The position numbers were made by a program, and so were the translations under genes. A stretch of DNA of 64,000 nt, taken from positions 3,553,150 through 3,617,149 of the forward strand of contig NZ_JAMXLA010000001.1 of NCBI RefSeq assembly GCF_024054175.1. The letters are read 5' to 3'. Shown one piece after another: positions 45,340-54,294 of the stretch. Within the stretch, counting starts at the first letter, position 1; every line of letters starts with the position of its first letter. Under the pieces are notes generated by a model. It worked only from the letters and a program-made list of their open reading frames with translations, was not told where the DNA came from and did no database searches. Source of the stretch: Flavobacterium sp. NRK1. GTDB taxonomy: Bacteria; Bacteroidota; Bacteroidia; Flavobacteriales; Flavobacteriaceae.

Positions 45340-47637
45340 TTATTCATTAGTTAATGAGTAAGGAAGGTCATCTTTTTTAGTACCTCTGTCTTCGTTTGGT
45401 ACATCTGTCATTTCAACGTCTATAACAGCACCTTTCATAAGTTCCGTGTAGCTCAGATAATTTTTAGTGTAATTTTTACCATTAAACTGCATAGCGTTTA
45501 TATACCTTTTATCAGCGCTATTGTCAGGTGAGTTTATAATTACCTTTTTTCCGTTTTCAAGCTGTAGTGTAACCTTTTTAAATAACGGTGCTCCTACTAC
45601 GTATTGGTCTGATGCCGGTGTAACGGGATAAAAGCCCATGGCAGAAAACACATACCAGGCCGATGTTTGTCCGTTATCCTCATCACCACAATAACCATCC
45701 GGATTTGGATTATACAAACGGTTCATGGTTTCTCTTACCCAGTATTGAGCCTTCCATGGTTTACCTCCATGATTATATAAATAGATCATGTGCTGTATAG
45801 GTTGGTTACCATGAGCATACTGCCCCATATTGGCTACCTGCATTTCTCTCATTTCATGAATAAATCCGCCATTAAAGCTATTGTTAAATATCGGAGGCAT
45901 AGCAAAAACACTATCCAGTTGTTTTGTAAATACCTCTTTACCTCCCATTAGATCAATAAGCCCCTGAATATCATGAAAAACTGACCAGCTGTAATGCCAG
46001 CTATTTCCTTCGGTAAATCCTTCACCCCATTTAATAGGATCAAAAGGTTCCATAAATTTACCATTGGTCATTTTACCACGCATTAAATTATGGGTTGGGT
46101 CAAACAGATTTTTATAGTTCTGGCTGCGTTTTTTATATAGTTCGATTTCTTTTTTAGGACGTTTTAAAGCTTTTGCCAACTGATATATAGCAAAATCATC
46201 ATAAGCATATTCCAATGTACGGGCGGCACTTTCGTTTACAACATCATAAGGTACATACCCCAATTTTATATATTGTTCAACTCCAGCCCTTCCCACAGCT
46301 TTCATCGGGCCTGCATTGTTTGCGCCATGTATAACAGCTTCATACAGGTTTTGAATATCATAATTATTATCGGCTCCAATTTTTAAATAGGCATCTGCAA
46401 CTATGGATGCCGAATTGTTTCCTACCATAATATCCCTTAAACCGGGGCTAGCCCATTCCGGCAGCCAGCCGCTTTCAGTATAAGCATTACTAAGACCAGC
46501 CTGAATTTCAGCGTTAACCTTTGGATACATTAAATTAAGAAAAGGAAACAGCGAACGAAATGTATCCCAAAAACCTGTATCGGTATACATATAACCAGAC
46601 AGTACTTCACCATTATAAGGACTGTAATGTATTATATTACCTTTTGCATCATGCTCATAAAATTTTCTTGGGAAAAGCAATGAACGATAAAGGCATGAAT
46701 AAAAAGTTGCAGTTTGAGCAGCCGTACCGCCTTCTGTTTTTATCCTGCTTAAATTATCATTCCAAATCGTTTTGCCTTTAGCTTTAAGTTGGTCGAAATC
46801 ATTATTACCAATTTCATTAAGGTTAATTTCTGCCTGTTCAAAGCTTATAAAAGATGAGGCTACTTTGGCATTAACCTTTTCTCCATCTTTGGTTTTAAAA
46901 CCAATTACCGCCCCTGTGTGATCCGCCTGTAATTCAAGCGCATTACTTAAAACATCACCATTAAATGTAGATGTAACAGTAAACTCTTTATCAAAAACAA
47001 TAACAAAATAATTTTTAAAATTCGCAGGTACTCCACCACTATTCTTAGTCGTGTAACCAATAATCTTCCTTTCCGAAGGTATTATTTTTATGTATGATCC
47101 TTTATCAAAAGCATCAACAACTATATAAGCATCTGTTTCCGGAAAAGTAAACCTAAACCTCGCTGCCCTTTCAGTAGGAGTAATTTCAGTTGTAACATCA
47201 TGCTCGGCCAGGTACACGCTATAATAATAAGGCGTAACAGTCTCTGTTTTATGAGAAAACCAACTCTGCCTGTCCTGCTCTTTAAAACGAAGTTTACCGG
47301 TAATCGGCATTATCGAGAACTGTCCGTAATCATTCATCCACGGCGATGGCTGATGCGTTTGTTTAAAGCCTTTAATTCTTGTTGCTCTGTAAGTATATAC
47401 CCATCCGTCACCCATGTTTCCTGTTTGGGGTGTCCAGAAATTCATTCCCCATGGCATAGCAATAGCAGGATATACATTACCATTAGAAACATCATAATCA
47501 GAATCTGTACCCATTAACGGATTAACCCATTCTACAGGAGTTTTAATATCGCTAACAGGTACAGACTGACTACTAACCAGGTTGAAAGTGAATAAACCCA
47601 AAAATACTAAAGCAACTCTATTTTTGTTAGTAGCCAA
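45340..47637 (-). CDS. GH92 alpha-mannosidase-type glycosidase
   Basis: 765 residues. Signal peptide about 1-24 (FNLVSSQS). GH92 signatures: VEWVNPLMGTDSDYDVSNGN, GDEDNGQTSAWYVFSAMGFYP (base Asp region), and HGNQPIQHMIYLYN with Gln 612 in the proton-donor position. It differs clearly from the other two GH92 proteins in the window, so a different linkage preference is expected. It starts 3 bp after the GH2 gene's stop and lies 39 bp before GH125. Confidence 0.93.
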   Translation of the reverse strand: MATNKNRVALVFLGLFTFNLVSSQSVPVSDIKTPVEWVNPLMGTDSDYDVSNGNVYPAIAMPWGMNFWTPQTGNMGDGWVYTYRATRIKGFKQTHQPSPWMNDYGQFSIMPITGKLRFKEQDRQSWFSHKTETVTPYYYSVYLAEHDVTTEITPTERAARFRFTFPETDAYIVVDAFDKGSYIKIIPSERKIIGYTTKNSGGVPANFKNYFVIVFDKEFTVTSTFNGDVLSNALELQADHTGAVIGFKTKDGEKVNAKVASSFISFEQAEINLNEIGNNDFDQLKAKGKTIWNDNLSRIKTEGGTAAQTATFYSCLYRSLLFPRKFYEHDAKGNIIHYSPYNGEVLSGYMYTDTGFWDTFRSLFPFLNLMYPKVNAEIQAGLSNAYTESGWLPEWASPGLRDIMVGNNSASIVADAYLKIGADNNYDIQNLYEAVIHGANNAGPMKAVGRAGVEQYIKLGYVPYDVVNESAARTLEYAYDDFAIYQLAKALKRPKKEIELYKKRSQNYKNLFDPTHNLMRGKMTNGKFMEPFDPIKWGEGFTEGNSWHYSWSVFHDIQGLIDLMGGKEVFTKQLDSVFAMPPIFNNSFNGGFIHEMREMQVANMGQYAHGNQPIQHMIYLYNHGGKPWKAQYWVRETMNRLYNPNPDGYCGDEDNGQTSAWYVFSAMGFYPVTPASDQYVVGAPLFKKVTLQLENGKKVIINSPDNSADKRYINAMQFNGKNYTKNYLSYTELMKGAVIDVEMTDVPNEDRGTKKDDLPYSLTNE

Positions 47638-47640
47638 AAT

Positions 47641-49449
47641 CTAATTATTTATTGCATTAATTACTTCTTTATTAATTTTATTAACCTCGGAAAAATTCAT
47701 TTTTTCCACTTTTCTGTCATAGGTCATAAAACCGTTTACTTCGCCTTCTACATCTGTTGTCTGCGTATATACGGCAGCAGAAAATCCTACTTTAGCAAGA
47801 GTTTTAAGCGTATCAGCATATTCTCTGTATTTATCGGTAGTCTCCTGTGTGTTTTTAAATTGTGTGTAACCCCAGTTTTTATCTGTTTGCCATAAATGCC
47901 CTTCTACAGGAAGTCCAATACCTCCATATTCTCCTAATACAGTCACTCTTCTTGCATCATATAACTTAAGTTCAGGCCCGGGATAATGGTGAATATCAAG
48001 TATATCTCCCGTTTGGAAATGGTTACCGCCACTTGCAGAGTTTACCAGCCTGCTTGGGTCATGATTTTTAGTCCATTCTGTTACTTCAACAGTTTTAAAC
48101 TGTCCCCATGCTTCATTAAATGGCACCCATACCACAATACTTGGATAAGAATATAAATGATCCATTATTTCTCTCCATTCTTTTTTGTATGTAGCTTCAG
48201 ATTCTGCCGATCTTTTAAGTTCGGTACCTTCAAAATATTTATGCATTTGCCAAATAGGTCCATCATCACCGCTTGGCATATCCTGCCACACTAAAATTCC
48301 TAATTTATCACAATGAGTATACCAACGCGCAGGCTCCACTTTCACGTGTTTACGTATCATATTAAAGCCTAACTCTTTTGTTTTAACAATATCAAACTTC
48401 AGTGCTTCGTCTGTTGGAGCAGTATATAATCCATCAGGCCACCATCCCTGGTCGAGAGGTCCAAACTGAAAACAATCTTTATTATTAAGCTGCATTCTCA
48501 CTATACCACTATCATCTCTTTTATATGATATTTTTCGCATTGCAAAGTAGCTCTTTACCTCATCAACAACTTTTCCGTTGCTGATAACTCTGATTTTAGT
48601 ATCATACAAAAAAGGCGAATCCGGCGACCATAACTTTACATTATTTAATACAATGTCAACAGACTGTCCCGTTGCCGATTTCCCTGAAGCTATGCTTTTT
48701 GAGCCATCAAATACAGTAATTTCTACTATGTCCCCTGTAGTTGTATTTTCAACTTCAGCAGCTATACTAATGCTGTTATGATCAACATCGGGCGTGGTCC
48801 TTATAGTAGCAATATACTTTTTATTTACCGGTTCAAGCCAAACCGTCTGCCAGATACCTGTAACAGGCGTGTACCATATACCTTCAGGATTTTTAACCTG
48901 TTTACCTCTTGGCTGTGTGCCATCACTCGTCGGATCCCATACTTTTACTATAAGTTTCTGAGATTTACCCGATAAAAATGGTGTAATATTAAAACTGAAA
49001 GGTGTAAAACCACCTGTATGAGTACCAATTTTTATATCATTAAGCCAGACTTCTGTTTTCCAGTCTACGGCTCCAAAATGTAGTAGTATATCTTTATTTT
49101 TCCAGCCACTTTCTACGGTAAAAGTAGTTTCATACCAAAGTTCATTTTCAGAACCTACCCTTTTCATTACTCCGGAAAGGCTTGATTCTACTGCAAAAGG
49201 TACTAGTATTTTACCATCATAATTTTGTGGTGCTGTTTGCCCTGTTGGCTGTATAGCATAATTCCATAACCCGTTAAGGTTTTTCCATTGGTCACGCTCC
49301 ATAATAGGCCGCGGATATTCAGGTAATGTTTTGTTTGGATCTACCTGCTCTGCCCATTTTGTTTTTATTTTATCACCCTGCGGTTTCCACTGGGCAAAAG
49401 ATGTTAATCCGGCGAATACTAAGAGTAAGGCTGTGAATTTGTTTTTCAT
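47641..49449 (-). CDS. GH2 glycosidase
   Basis: 602 residues, short for GH2. Signal peptide about 1-19. Sugar-binding jelly roll (about 45-210, LNGLWNYAIQPTGQ; HFGAVDWKTEVWLND), an Ig-like domain (about 212-310) and a TIM barrel with acid/base E446 (WVPFNEAWG) and nucleophile E507 (VLGEYGGIG). It is a retaining beta-glycosidase; beta-galactosidase, beta-mannosidase or beta-glucuronidase cannot be told apart by eye. Its start overlaps the upstream SGNH stop by one base. In an alpha-mannan locus it may remove a beta-linked side sugar or the core beta-mannose of N-glycans. Confidence 0.9.
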   Translation of the reverse strand: MKNKFTALLLVFAGLTSFAQWKPQGDKIKTKWAEQVDPNKTLPEYPRPIMERDQWKNLNGLWNYAIQPTGQTAPQNYDGKILVPFAVESSLSGVMKRVGSENELWYETTFTVESGWKNKDILLHFGAVDWKTEVWLNDIKIGTHTGGFTPFSFNITPFLSGKSQKLIVKVWDPTSDGTQPRGKQVKNPEGIWYTPVTGIWQTVWLEPVNKKYIATIRTTPDVDHNSISIAAEVENTTTGDIVEITVFDGSKSIASGKSATGQSVDIVLNNVKLWSPDSPFLYDTKIRVISNGKVVDEVKSYFAMRKISYKRDDSGIVRMQLNNKDCFQFGPLDQGWWPDGLYTAPTDEALKFDIVKTKELGFNMIRKHVKVEPARWYTHCDKLGILVWQDMPSGDDGPIWQMHKYFEGTELKRSAESEATYKKEWREIMDHLYSYPSIVVWVPFNEAWGQFKTVEVTEWTKNHDPSRLVNSASGGNHFQTGDILDIHHYPGPELKLYDARRVTVLGEYGGIGLPVEGHLWQTDKNWGYTQFKNTQETTDKYREYADTLKTLAKVGFSAAVYTQTTDVEGEVNGFMTYDRKVEKMNFSEVNKINKEVINAINN

Positions 49450-50147
49450 TACTTTTTAGATGTTTTATTGGAAATTTTAGAAAGTGCTTTTTCAACCAGA
49501 GGCTCCATTATAGCATAACCTTTCTCATTAGGATGAACCCCATCGTCACCCAGTTCTTTTTTTAAGCCAAGATTATCATTTACCATTGGCGTATAATAAT
49601 CTACATACTCAATATCATGGTCTTTAGCATATTTAAGCAACATACTATTAAGCTTTACCACTTTTGGTCCCGGTTCCATTTCTTGTTTCCAGGGAAAATC
49701 AGATGCAGGAAGCACACTGCATAATACTACCTTTATACCATTTACTTTTGCAAGCTCTGCCATAGAAAAAATATTCCCGGCAGTTTCTTCAAGTGTCATT
49801 GGGCCTGTATTTTGTGCAATATCATTTATACCGGCAAGAATTACTACTGTTTCCGGCTTAAGATCTATAACATCCTGCCTGAAACGTAATAGCATTTGTG
49901 GTGTTGTCTGCCCGCTAATACCACGATCAATATAAGGTTTACCCTCAAAAAAAGCGGGATGTGTTCTTAACCAGCCCTCAGTTATAGAGTTGCCCATAAA
50001 AACAACTCTCTTTTCATTATGTGCAGAACCAGAAAGCTCTGCATTTTCCTTTTCATATCGTTTTAAATTAGCCCAGTCCTGTCCATAAGTGCAGTGCATA
50101 GTAATACAAGTTAAGAATAGGCATAAGGCTAAAATTTTGTTTTTCAT
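49449..50147 (-). CDS. SGNH/GDSL-type hydrolase (probable carbohydrate esterase)
   Basis: 232 residues, signal peptide about 1-22. Block I has S54 (VVFMGNSITEGWL), block II DRGISGQTT, block III AGINDIAQNTG, and the final Asp/His pair is in GDDGVHPNEKGYA. These esterases often remove acetyl groups from glycans. It is coupled to the GH2 gene by a one-base overlap and separated from GH76 by a hairpin. Deacetylation of the mannan or an attached glycan is inferred. Confidence 0.9.
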   Translation of the reverse strand: MKNKILALCLFLTCITMHCTYGQDWANLKRYEKENAELSGSAHNEKRVVFMGNSITEGWLRTHPAFFEGKPYIDRGISGQTTPQMLLRFRQDVIDLKPETVVILAGINDIAQNTGPMTLEETAGNIFSMAELAKVNGIKVVLCSVLPASDFPWKQEMEPGPKVVKLNSMLLKYAKDHDIEYVDYYTPMVNDNLGLKKELGDDGVHPNEKGYAIMEPLVEKALSKISNKTSKK

Positions 50148-50185
50148 TATATTTTAATTTAATCCGATAAAGTGATTAACATTAT

Positions 50186-50217
50186 AAAACCTGCAGGTAA
50201 AAAATTACCTGCAGGTA
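50186..50217 (-). other. 12-bp perfect hairpin with T-run between GH76 and the SGNH gene
   Basis: ACCTGCAGGTAA (50190-50201) and TTACCTGCAGGT (50206-50217) form a perfect 12-bp stem with a 4-nt loop; each arm is itself palindromic (ACCTGCAGGT). Read on the minus strand it ends in TTTTA, so it may be a partial terminator that lowers expression of the genes after GH76. Confidence 0.7.
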
Positions 50218-50245
50218 AAAATGATTAACTAACACTCTAACCTAT

Positions 50246-51421
50246 TTAATCAAACATTTCTTCTTTATCCAGCTTAGCAGCAGCCTCTATAAGCATAACA
50301 CCGCTTAACTGTGTTGTAAGGTCTGTAGTACCGCTTGGTAATTTTTTCCAGTCAGGGCCACAAAACATTGAAGGCCTCACAATACCCTTTTTATATAAAG
50401 TCTGTGCGTTAAATTTAAGGAAGTCAACAAAATTTGAATGATCTGTAGAATTAACAGCAGATACCTCTATAAGCTCTGTAAAATAACGTACCAGAATACC
50501 CTTAAATAATCCGCCGTCTCCCTGTCCTTCATCTTTTAAAATACCTTCAGATACAAGTTTAGGACTTGTTAAAACAGTTTTAGCCGATTTAACAGCATCG
50601 TTAAGATATCCCTGTTCTCCAGTAGCCTGATATAGTTTTACTCCTGCTCCAATCCAGGTACCCATATTATAAGTAAATATCCAGTCTTTGTTTGTAGTAA
50701 CTACACCATCAACTTCGGCTATATTATCCCATACTAAACCGGAAACCGGATCTACAAGATTATTTTTTTCCCATGCATATATTTTCTGAGCCCACTCAAG
50801 ATCATCCGGATCCTGATCAAGTTCATATAATCGCATGGCTAAAATTGCAGCAGGACCATTAGATACAGCATTCTTTTGTTTTGGAGTATTTTGTTTCCAG
50901 GTAATACCGCCGCCAAAAACATCATCACTCCAGCTTAATTTTATTCTTTCCCATAAAAAATCGGCAACATCTTTATATTCCTGATCGTTAGTAGCAACAT
51001 AAGCACGCACACTTGCATTAGCAAGCCAAAGCATATCATCATTAAAAACATTGTCATAAGTATTGCCGTTTTTAACTTTAATACCTTGTATAAGCGCTTT
51101 CATCCTGGTAACATAGTTTTCGTCTCCGGTTCTTAAATAACCATCAACCAAAACATCAAGCATATGAGCATTAGGCCAGTAATTAAAGTTTGTACTACCG
51201 GCATTATCCTGTACAAACGTACCGTTAGAGCCTAAATAAGTGTTATACGTTGCCTGTTGCAATGAATCAGCAGTTTCAGCCCAGGTATAGTTAGATTCAG
51301 GTTCAACATTATTAGGGTCTCTTAAAGGAATAGCATCATCATCACACGAAACGGTTACCATACCCAAACCAATTACAGATGCTAAAATTATATTTTTACG
51401 TATCGAAAAAAATCTCTTCAT
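50246..51421 (-). CDS. GH76 endo-alpha-1,6-mannanase, lipoprotein
   Basis: 391 residues. The lipobox TVSC (C26) is followed by an acidic stretch (DDDAIPLRD), suggesting surface exposure. The (alpha/alpha)6 core carries the GH76 catalytic Asp pair D128-D129 in VFNDDMLWLANASVRAY, with YNMGTWIGAGVKLYQATG and GDGGLFKGILVRYF also typical. It cuts the alpha-1,6-mannan backbone, creating fragments for SusC/D import. It follows the SusE-like gene across a hairpin. Confidence 0.94.
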   Translation of the reverse strand: MKRFFSIRKNIILASVIGLGMVTVSCDDDAIPLRDPNNVEPESNYTWAETADSLQQATYNTYLGSNGTFVQDNAGSTNFNYWPNAHMLDVLVDGYLRTGDENYVTRMKALIQGIKVKNGNTYDNVFNDDMLWLANASVRAYVATNDQEYKDVADFLWERIKLSWSDDVFGGGITWKQNTPKQKNAVSNGPAAILAMRLYELDQDPDDLEWAQKIYAWEKNNLVDPVSGLVWDNIAEVDGVVTTNKDWIFTYNMGTWIGAGVKLYQATGEQGYLNDAVKSAKTVLTSPKLVSEGILKDEGQGDGGLFKGILVRYFTELIEVSAVNSTDHSNFVDFLKFNAQTLYKKGIVRPSMFCGPDWKKLPSGTTDLTTQLSGVMLIEAAAKLDKEEMFD

Positions 51422-51440
51422 TTTAAATTGTATTTAAAAC

Positions 51441-51474
51441 ATCCCTCAGCATTATATTTATAATTCTGAGGGAT
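51441..51474 (-). other. Long hairpin between the SusE-like and GH76 genes
   Basis: ATCCCTCAG (51441-51449) pairs with CTGAGGGAT (51466-51474), and ATTATA/TATAAT continues the stem inside after one mismatch, for about 15 paired bases. On the minus strand GTTTTAAA follows, so it is terminator-like or a 3'-protecting structure for the SusC-D-E segment. Confidence 0.65.
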
Positions 51475-51487
51475 ACTGTTTATTTAT

Positions 51488-52615
51488 CTATATAACTGTA
51501 AAACTGTGAGTATAAGCCGGAGCTGTTGCACTAAAGTCTATTACAGCATTTACATCAGCATTATCATCTTCTGTTTTAAATTTAAAAGAGTTAGCCCAGT
51601 AATCATCAGTAACAGGTACCATATACCAGAATGATGCTGCTGTATTTTCATCCGGCCTGCTGTTATCAGCATTAATACTACCCCACCATTCTTCTACAGA
51701 ACTTCCATCCTGTTTGATTACCGTAAACTTAAACTTGTAGCGTTCGTCTCTACCCCATGATTCCTGCTTGAATTCAATGTGCTGGTTATCTGCTTTCCAA
51801 ATACCTTTTGCTGAATATGTATATTCAAAAAGGTATTCTCCAAATGGTGGAAACCATATTTCAATTTTCTGAATCTCTTCCATAGTGGTAGAACCGTCAC
51901 TAAAATCTATTCTTATTCTATATACTTTATCTTCTCCTGAATAGGTAGTAGCACCATCAGCCTTGAGGTCTCCCCCATCTATATAATATGTTTCATGATT
52001 ATCGCTTTTTCTCGTAATAAACTTATAATCACCAGCTTTCAGCTTAGTATATATTTCATATTTAGTAGCACCTGTTTTTTTGAAAGGAACTGCATCTGCT
52101 ATAGCATCTCCACCTTCTGAACCGCTACCTGTAATAAATAACTGGTCAGGCATAGGAAAACCTGCAGGTGTTTTTACTTCAAAAATTCCCGAAACTGCAG
52201 ATTTAACTACATTAATTCCTTTTGAAGAATACACTGTCCATTTTAATTTACCATTAGAATCTGATGGGATACCTGCCATTCCGGCAATTTTATTAAGATC
52301 TGTAAAAGAAATATTTAAAGTTCTCTGAAATCCGTTGCCATCAGATGGCATTATATATACAGGATTAGAAAAGTCACCATCTTCACGGTCAAACACTACG
52401 TCGTAAAGAACTACCCCGTTATCCTCAGCTTTAGCACCTTCCCATTCAAATAATGCAGAGCTTTGTGCTCCAAGATCAAAAAATGTATTATCTGCTGGAG
52501 CATAAAGTGCGTTTACAGCACTAACTTTTGTATGGCTTAAAGTGTCATCATCCTGACAGCCTATAAGTGATATTGTAAATACTATCAATAATAGTTTTGA
52601 ATATATATTTTTCAT
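51488..52615 (-). CDS. SusE-like surface glycan-binding lipoprotein
   Basis: 375 residues. The lipobox SLIGC is followed by QDDD, a surface-export pattern. The first part (about 25-130, TVYSSKGINVVKSAVSGIFEVK) looks like the SusE Ig-like domain; later parts (about 145-375, LFITGSGSEGGDAIADAVPF; GDYKFITRKSDNHETYYIDG) look like SusF/SusE starch-binding-type beta-sandwiches. It should bind mannan chains next to SusC/SusD. Ligand inferred from the locus. Confidence 0.85.
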   Translation of the reverse strand: MKNIYSKLLLIVFTISLIGCQDDDTLSHTKVSAVNALYAPADNTFFDLGAQSSALFEWEGAKAEDNGVVLYDVVFDREDGDFSNPVYIMPSDGNGFQRTLNISFTDLNKIAGMAGIPSDSNGKLKWTVYSSKGINVVKSAVSGIFEVKTPAGFPMPDQLFITGSGSEGGDAIADAVPFKKTGATKYEIYTKLKAGDYKFITRKSDNHETYYIDGGDLKADGATTYSGEDKVYRIRIDFSDGSTTMEEIQKIEIWFPPFGEYLFEYTYSAKGIWKADNQHIEFKQESWGRDERYKFKFTVIKQDGSSVEEWWGSINADNSRPDENTAASFWYMVPVTDDYWANSFKFKTEDDNADVNAVIDFSATAPAYTHSFTVI

Positions 52616-52650
52616 ATTTATAAGTTTTAATATTTGTTTTTATTTTAAGC

Positions 52651-54282
52651 TTACCAGCCCGGGTTTTGTGTCAAGTTTCCGTTAACCAAGCGCTCATCTC
52701 TTGGTATTGGCCATAAATAATGCTTTCCTGGATCAAAATTTCTCAGGTTTACTCTTAAATAACCATTGTCCTGAGATTCTATACCAAATTTTGCTCCATG
52801 TGCATATCCGTTAAGAACATCTTCGGCAATTCTCCATCTTCTTATATCAAATATTCTTAAGCCCTCCATAGCCAGTTCTGTGCGGCGTTCATTTCGTATC
52901 ACTTCACGAAGTCCATCCTGAGTTAGTGAGCTGTCAAAACTTACTGCTGCTGCATCAGTAAAACCTGCACGCATCCTTAAAGCACCAATAGTTGTACCCC
53001 ACGAACCGGCATCAAACTGTCCTAATTCATTTTTAGCCTCAGCATTCATTAATAACACATCCGCATAACGAATAAGCATTAAATTCAAACCAGACTGCAA
53101 TGAAGATGTGTGTTGAGGATCAAAATATTTACGCGTATAATATCCTGTTGATGTTGTCGAAGAACCCTGCCTATATTCATCTGGTCCTTCAACATCAGGA
53201 TCAGGATACGATCCGGGTTCGATATAAATTGTATGAGAACTTCCGTCCGGGTCTTTCCATTCATATAGGTGATATACTACAGTATTTGTAAGTCTTGGAT
53301 CTCTGTTTATATAAGGGTTATTTTCATCATACCCGGAATCAGATTCATCAATTCTTTTACCATTAAGCATTAAATAACTATCAACCAATTCCTGCGTGGG
53401 TGCTAGCGCATTTAATCTTGCTCCCGCAGATATAGGTGCTATATCAAAAAATTCTCCCCACATCCTGTTTTGCGGCACATATTGCAAGCTTAAAATATCT
53501 TCGCTATTGTATTCATTTTCAGGAAGAAAAAGCCCTTCATAAGAAGGAAAAAGATCATATTGCCCATAAGTACCAGCCATGATTTCGTTTGTTACAGCAA
53601 CAACTTCATCCCAACGCCCTTCATACAATAGTACGCGTGCTTTTAAAGCCATTGCAGCACCCAGTGTTATTTTACCTCTTTCTTCTTTAGAATATTGTGC
53701 TTTGGTAGGTAAATCAGTCTTCAATTCATCAAGTTCATTTAATACAAACTCAATAACCTCAGCATGAGAAGTACGGCTTACAGTTGAAGCCTCTTCTAAT
53801 GAAGGATCTTTAGTTATTAAAGGTATAGCACCAAACCAGGTTGTTAGCTGAAAATGCTGAAAAGCTCTAAGAAAACGCGCTTCAGCTTTCATCCTTGTTA
53901 TAACTGCGGGATCAGCTCCCTGAACACGGTCTATATTTTCAAGTAAAACGTTGCAGGTTTTTATTCCGGCATAACGTTCATTCCATTCTTTTTTAATTCT
54001 TTCAAGAGATGGATCGTAGATGCCTGCAGCTATTGATGCCGCACCTTCATTATCGCCCCTCCCGTTATAAGCATTATCTGACAATCCTTCATTATAAAAG
54101 AATCGCGCACTTGTTTGCATTTGAGAATATGCTGTATTTAAAACCAACTGAGCTCTTTCCAGGCTTGTCCAGTAGTTTGCATCTGTAAATTTATTTTCCG
54201 GTGTTATGTCAAGATCTTCACAACTCACCAATACCAGGAGTAAAACCGGAATAAATTTTAATTTTTTTAGTATATTTTTCAT
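52651..54282 (-). CDS. SusD/RagB-family outer-membrane lipoprotein
   Basis: 543 residues. The lipobox LVSC is followed by EDLDITPENKFTDANYWTS. Helical TPR-like core with RMKAEARFLRAFQHFQLTTW, and the C-terminal SusD domain (NERRTELAMEGLRIFDIRRW; YLWPIPRDERLVNGNLTQNPGW). It binds oligosaccharide and closes the SusC transporter, which is encoded 12 bp upstream. Classical SusD group, distinct from the one at 32950. Confidence 0.95.
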   Translation of the reverse strand: MKNILKKLKFIPVLLLVLVSCEDLDITPENKFTDANYWTSLERAQLVLNTAYSQMQTSARFFYNEGLSDNAYNGRGDNEGAASIAAGIYDPSLERIKKEWNERYAGIKTCNVLLENIDRVQGADPAVITRMKAEARFLRAFQHFQLTTWFGAIPLITKDPSLEEASTVSRTSHAEVIEFVLNELDELKTDLPTKAQYSKEERGKITLGAAMALKARVLLYEGRWDEVVAVTNEIMAGTYGQYDLFPSYEGLFLPENEYNSEDILSLQYVPQNRMWGEFFDIAPISAGARLNALAPTQELVDSYLMLNGKRIDESDSGYDENNPYINRDPRLTNTVVYHLYEWKDPDGSSHTIYIEPGSYPDPDVEGPDEYRQGSSTTSTGYYTRKYFDPQHTSSLQSGLNLMLIRYADVLLMNAEAKNELGQFDAGSWGTTIGALRMRAGFTDAAAVSFDSSLTQDGLREVIRNERRTELAMEGLRIFDIRRWRIAEDVLNGYAHGAKFGIESQDNGYLRVNLRNFDPGKHYLWPIPRDERLVNGNLTQNPGW

Positions 54283-54294
54283 TTTTCGTTTTTA

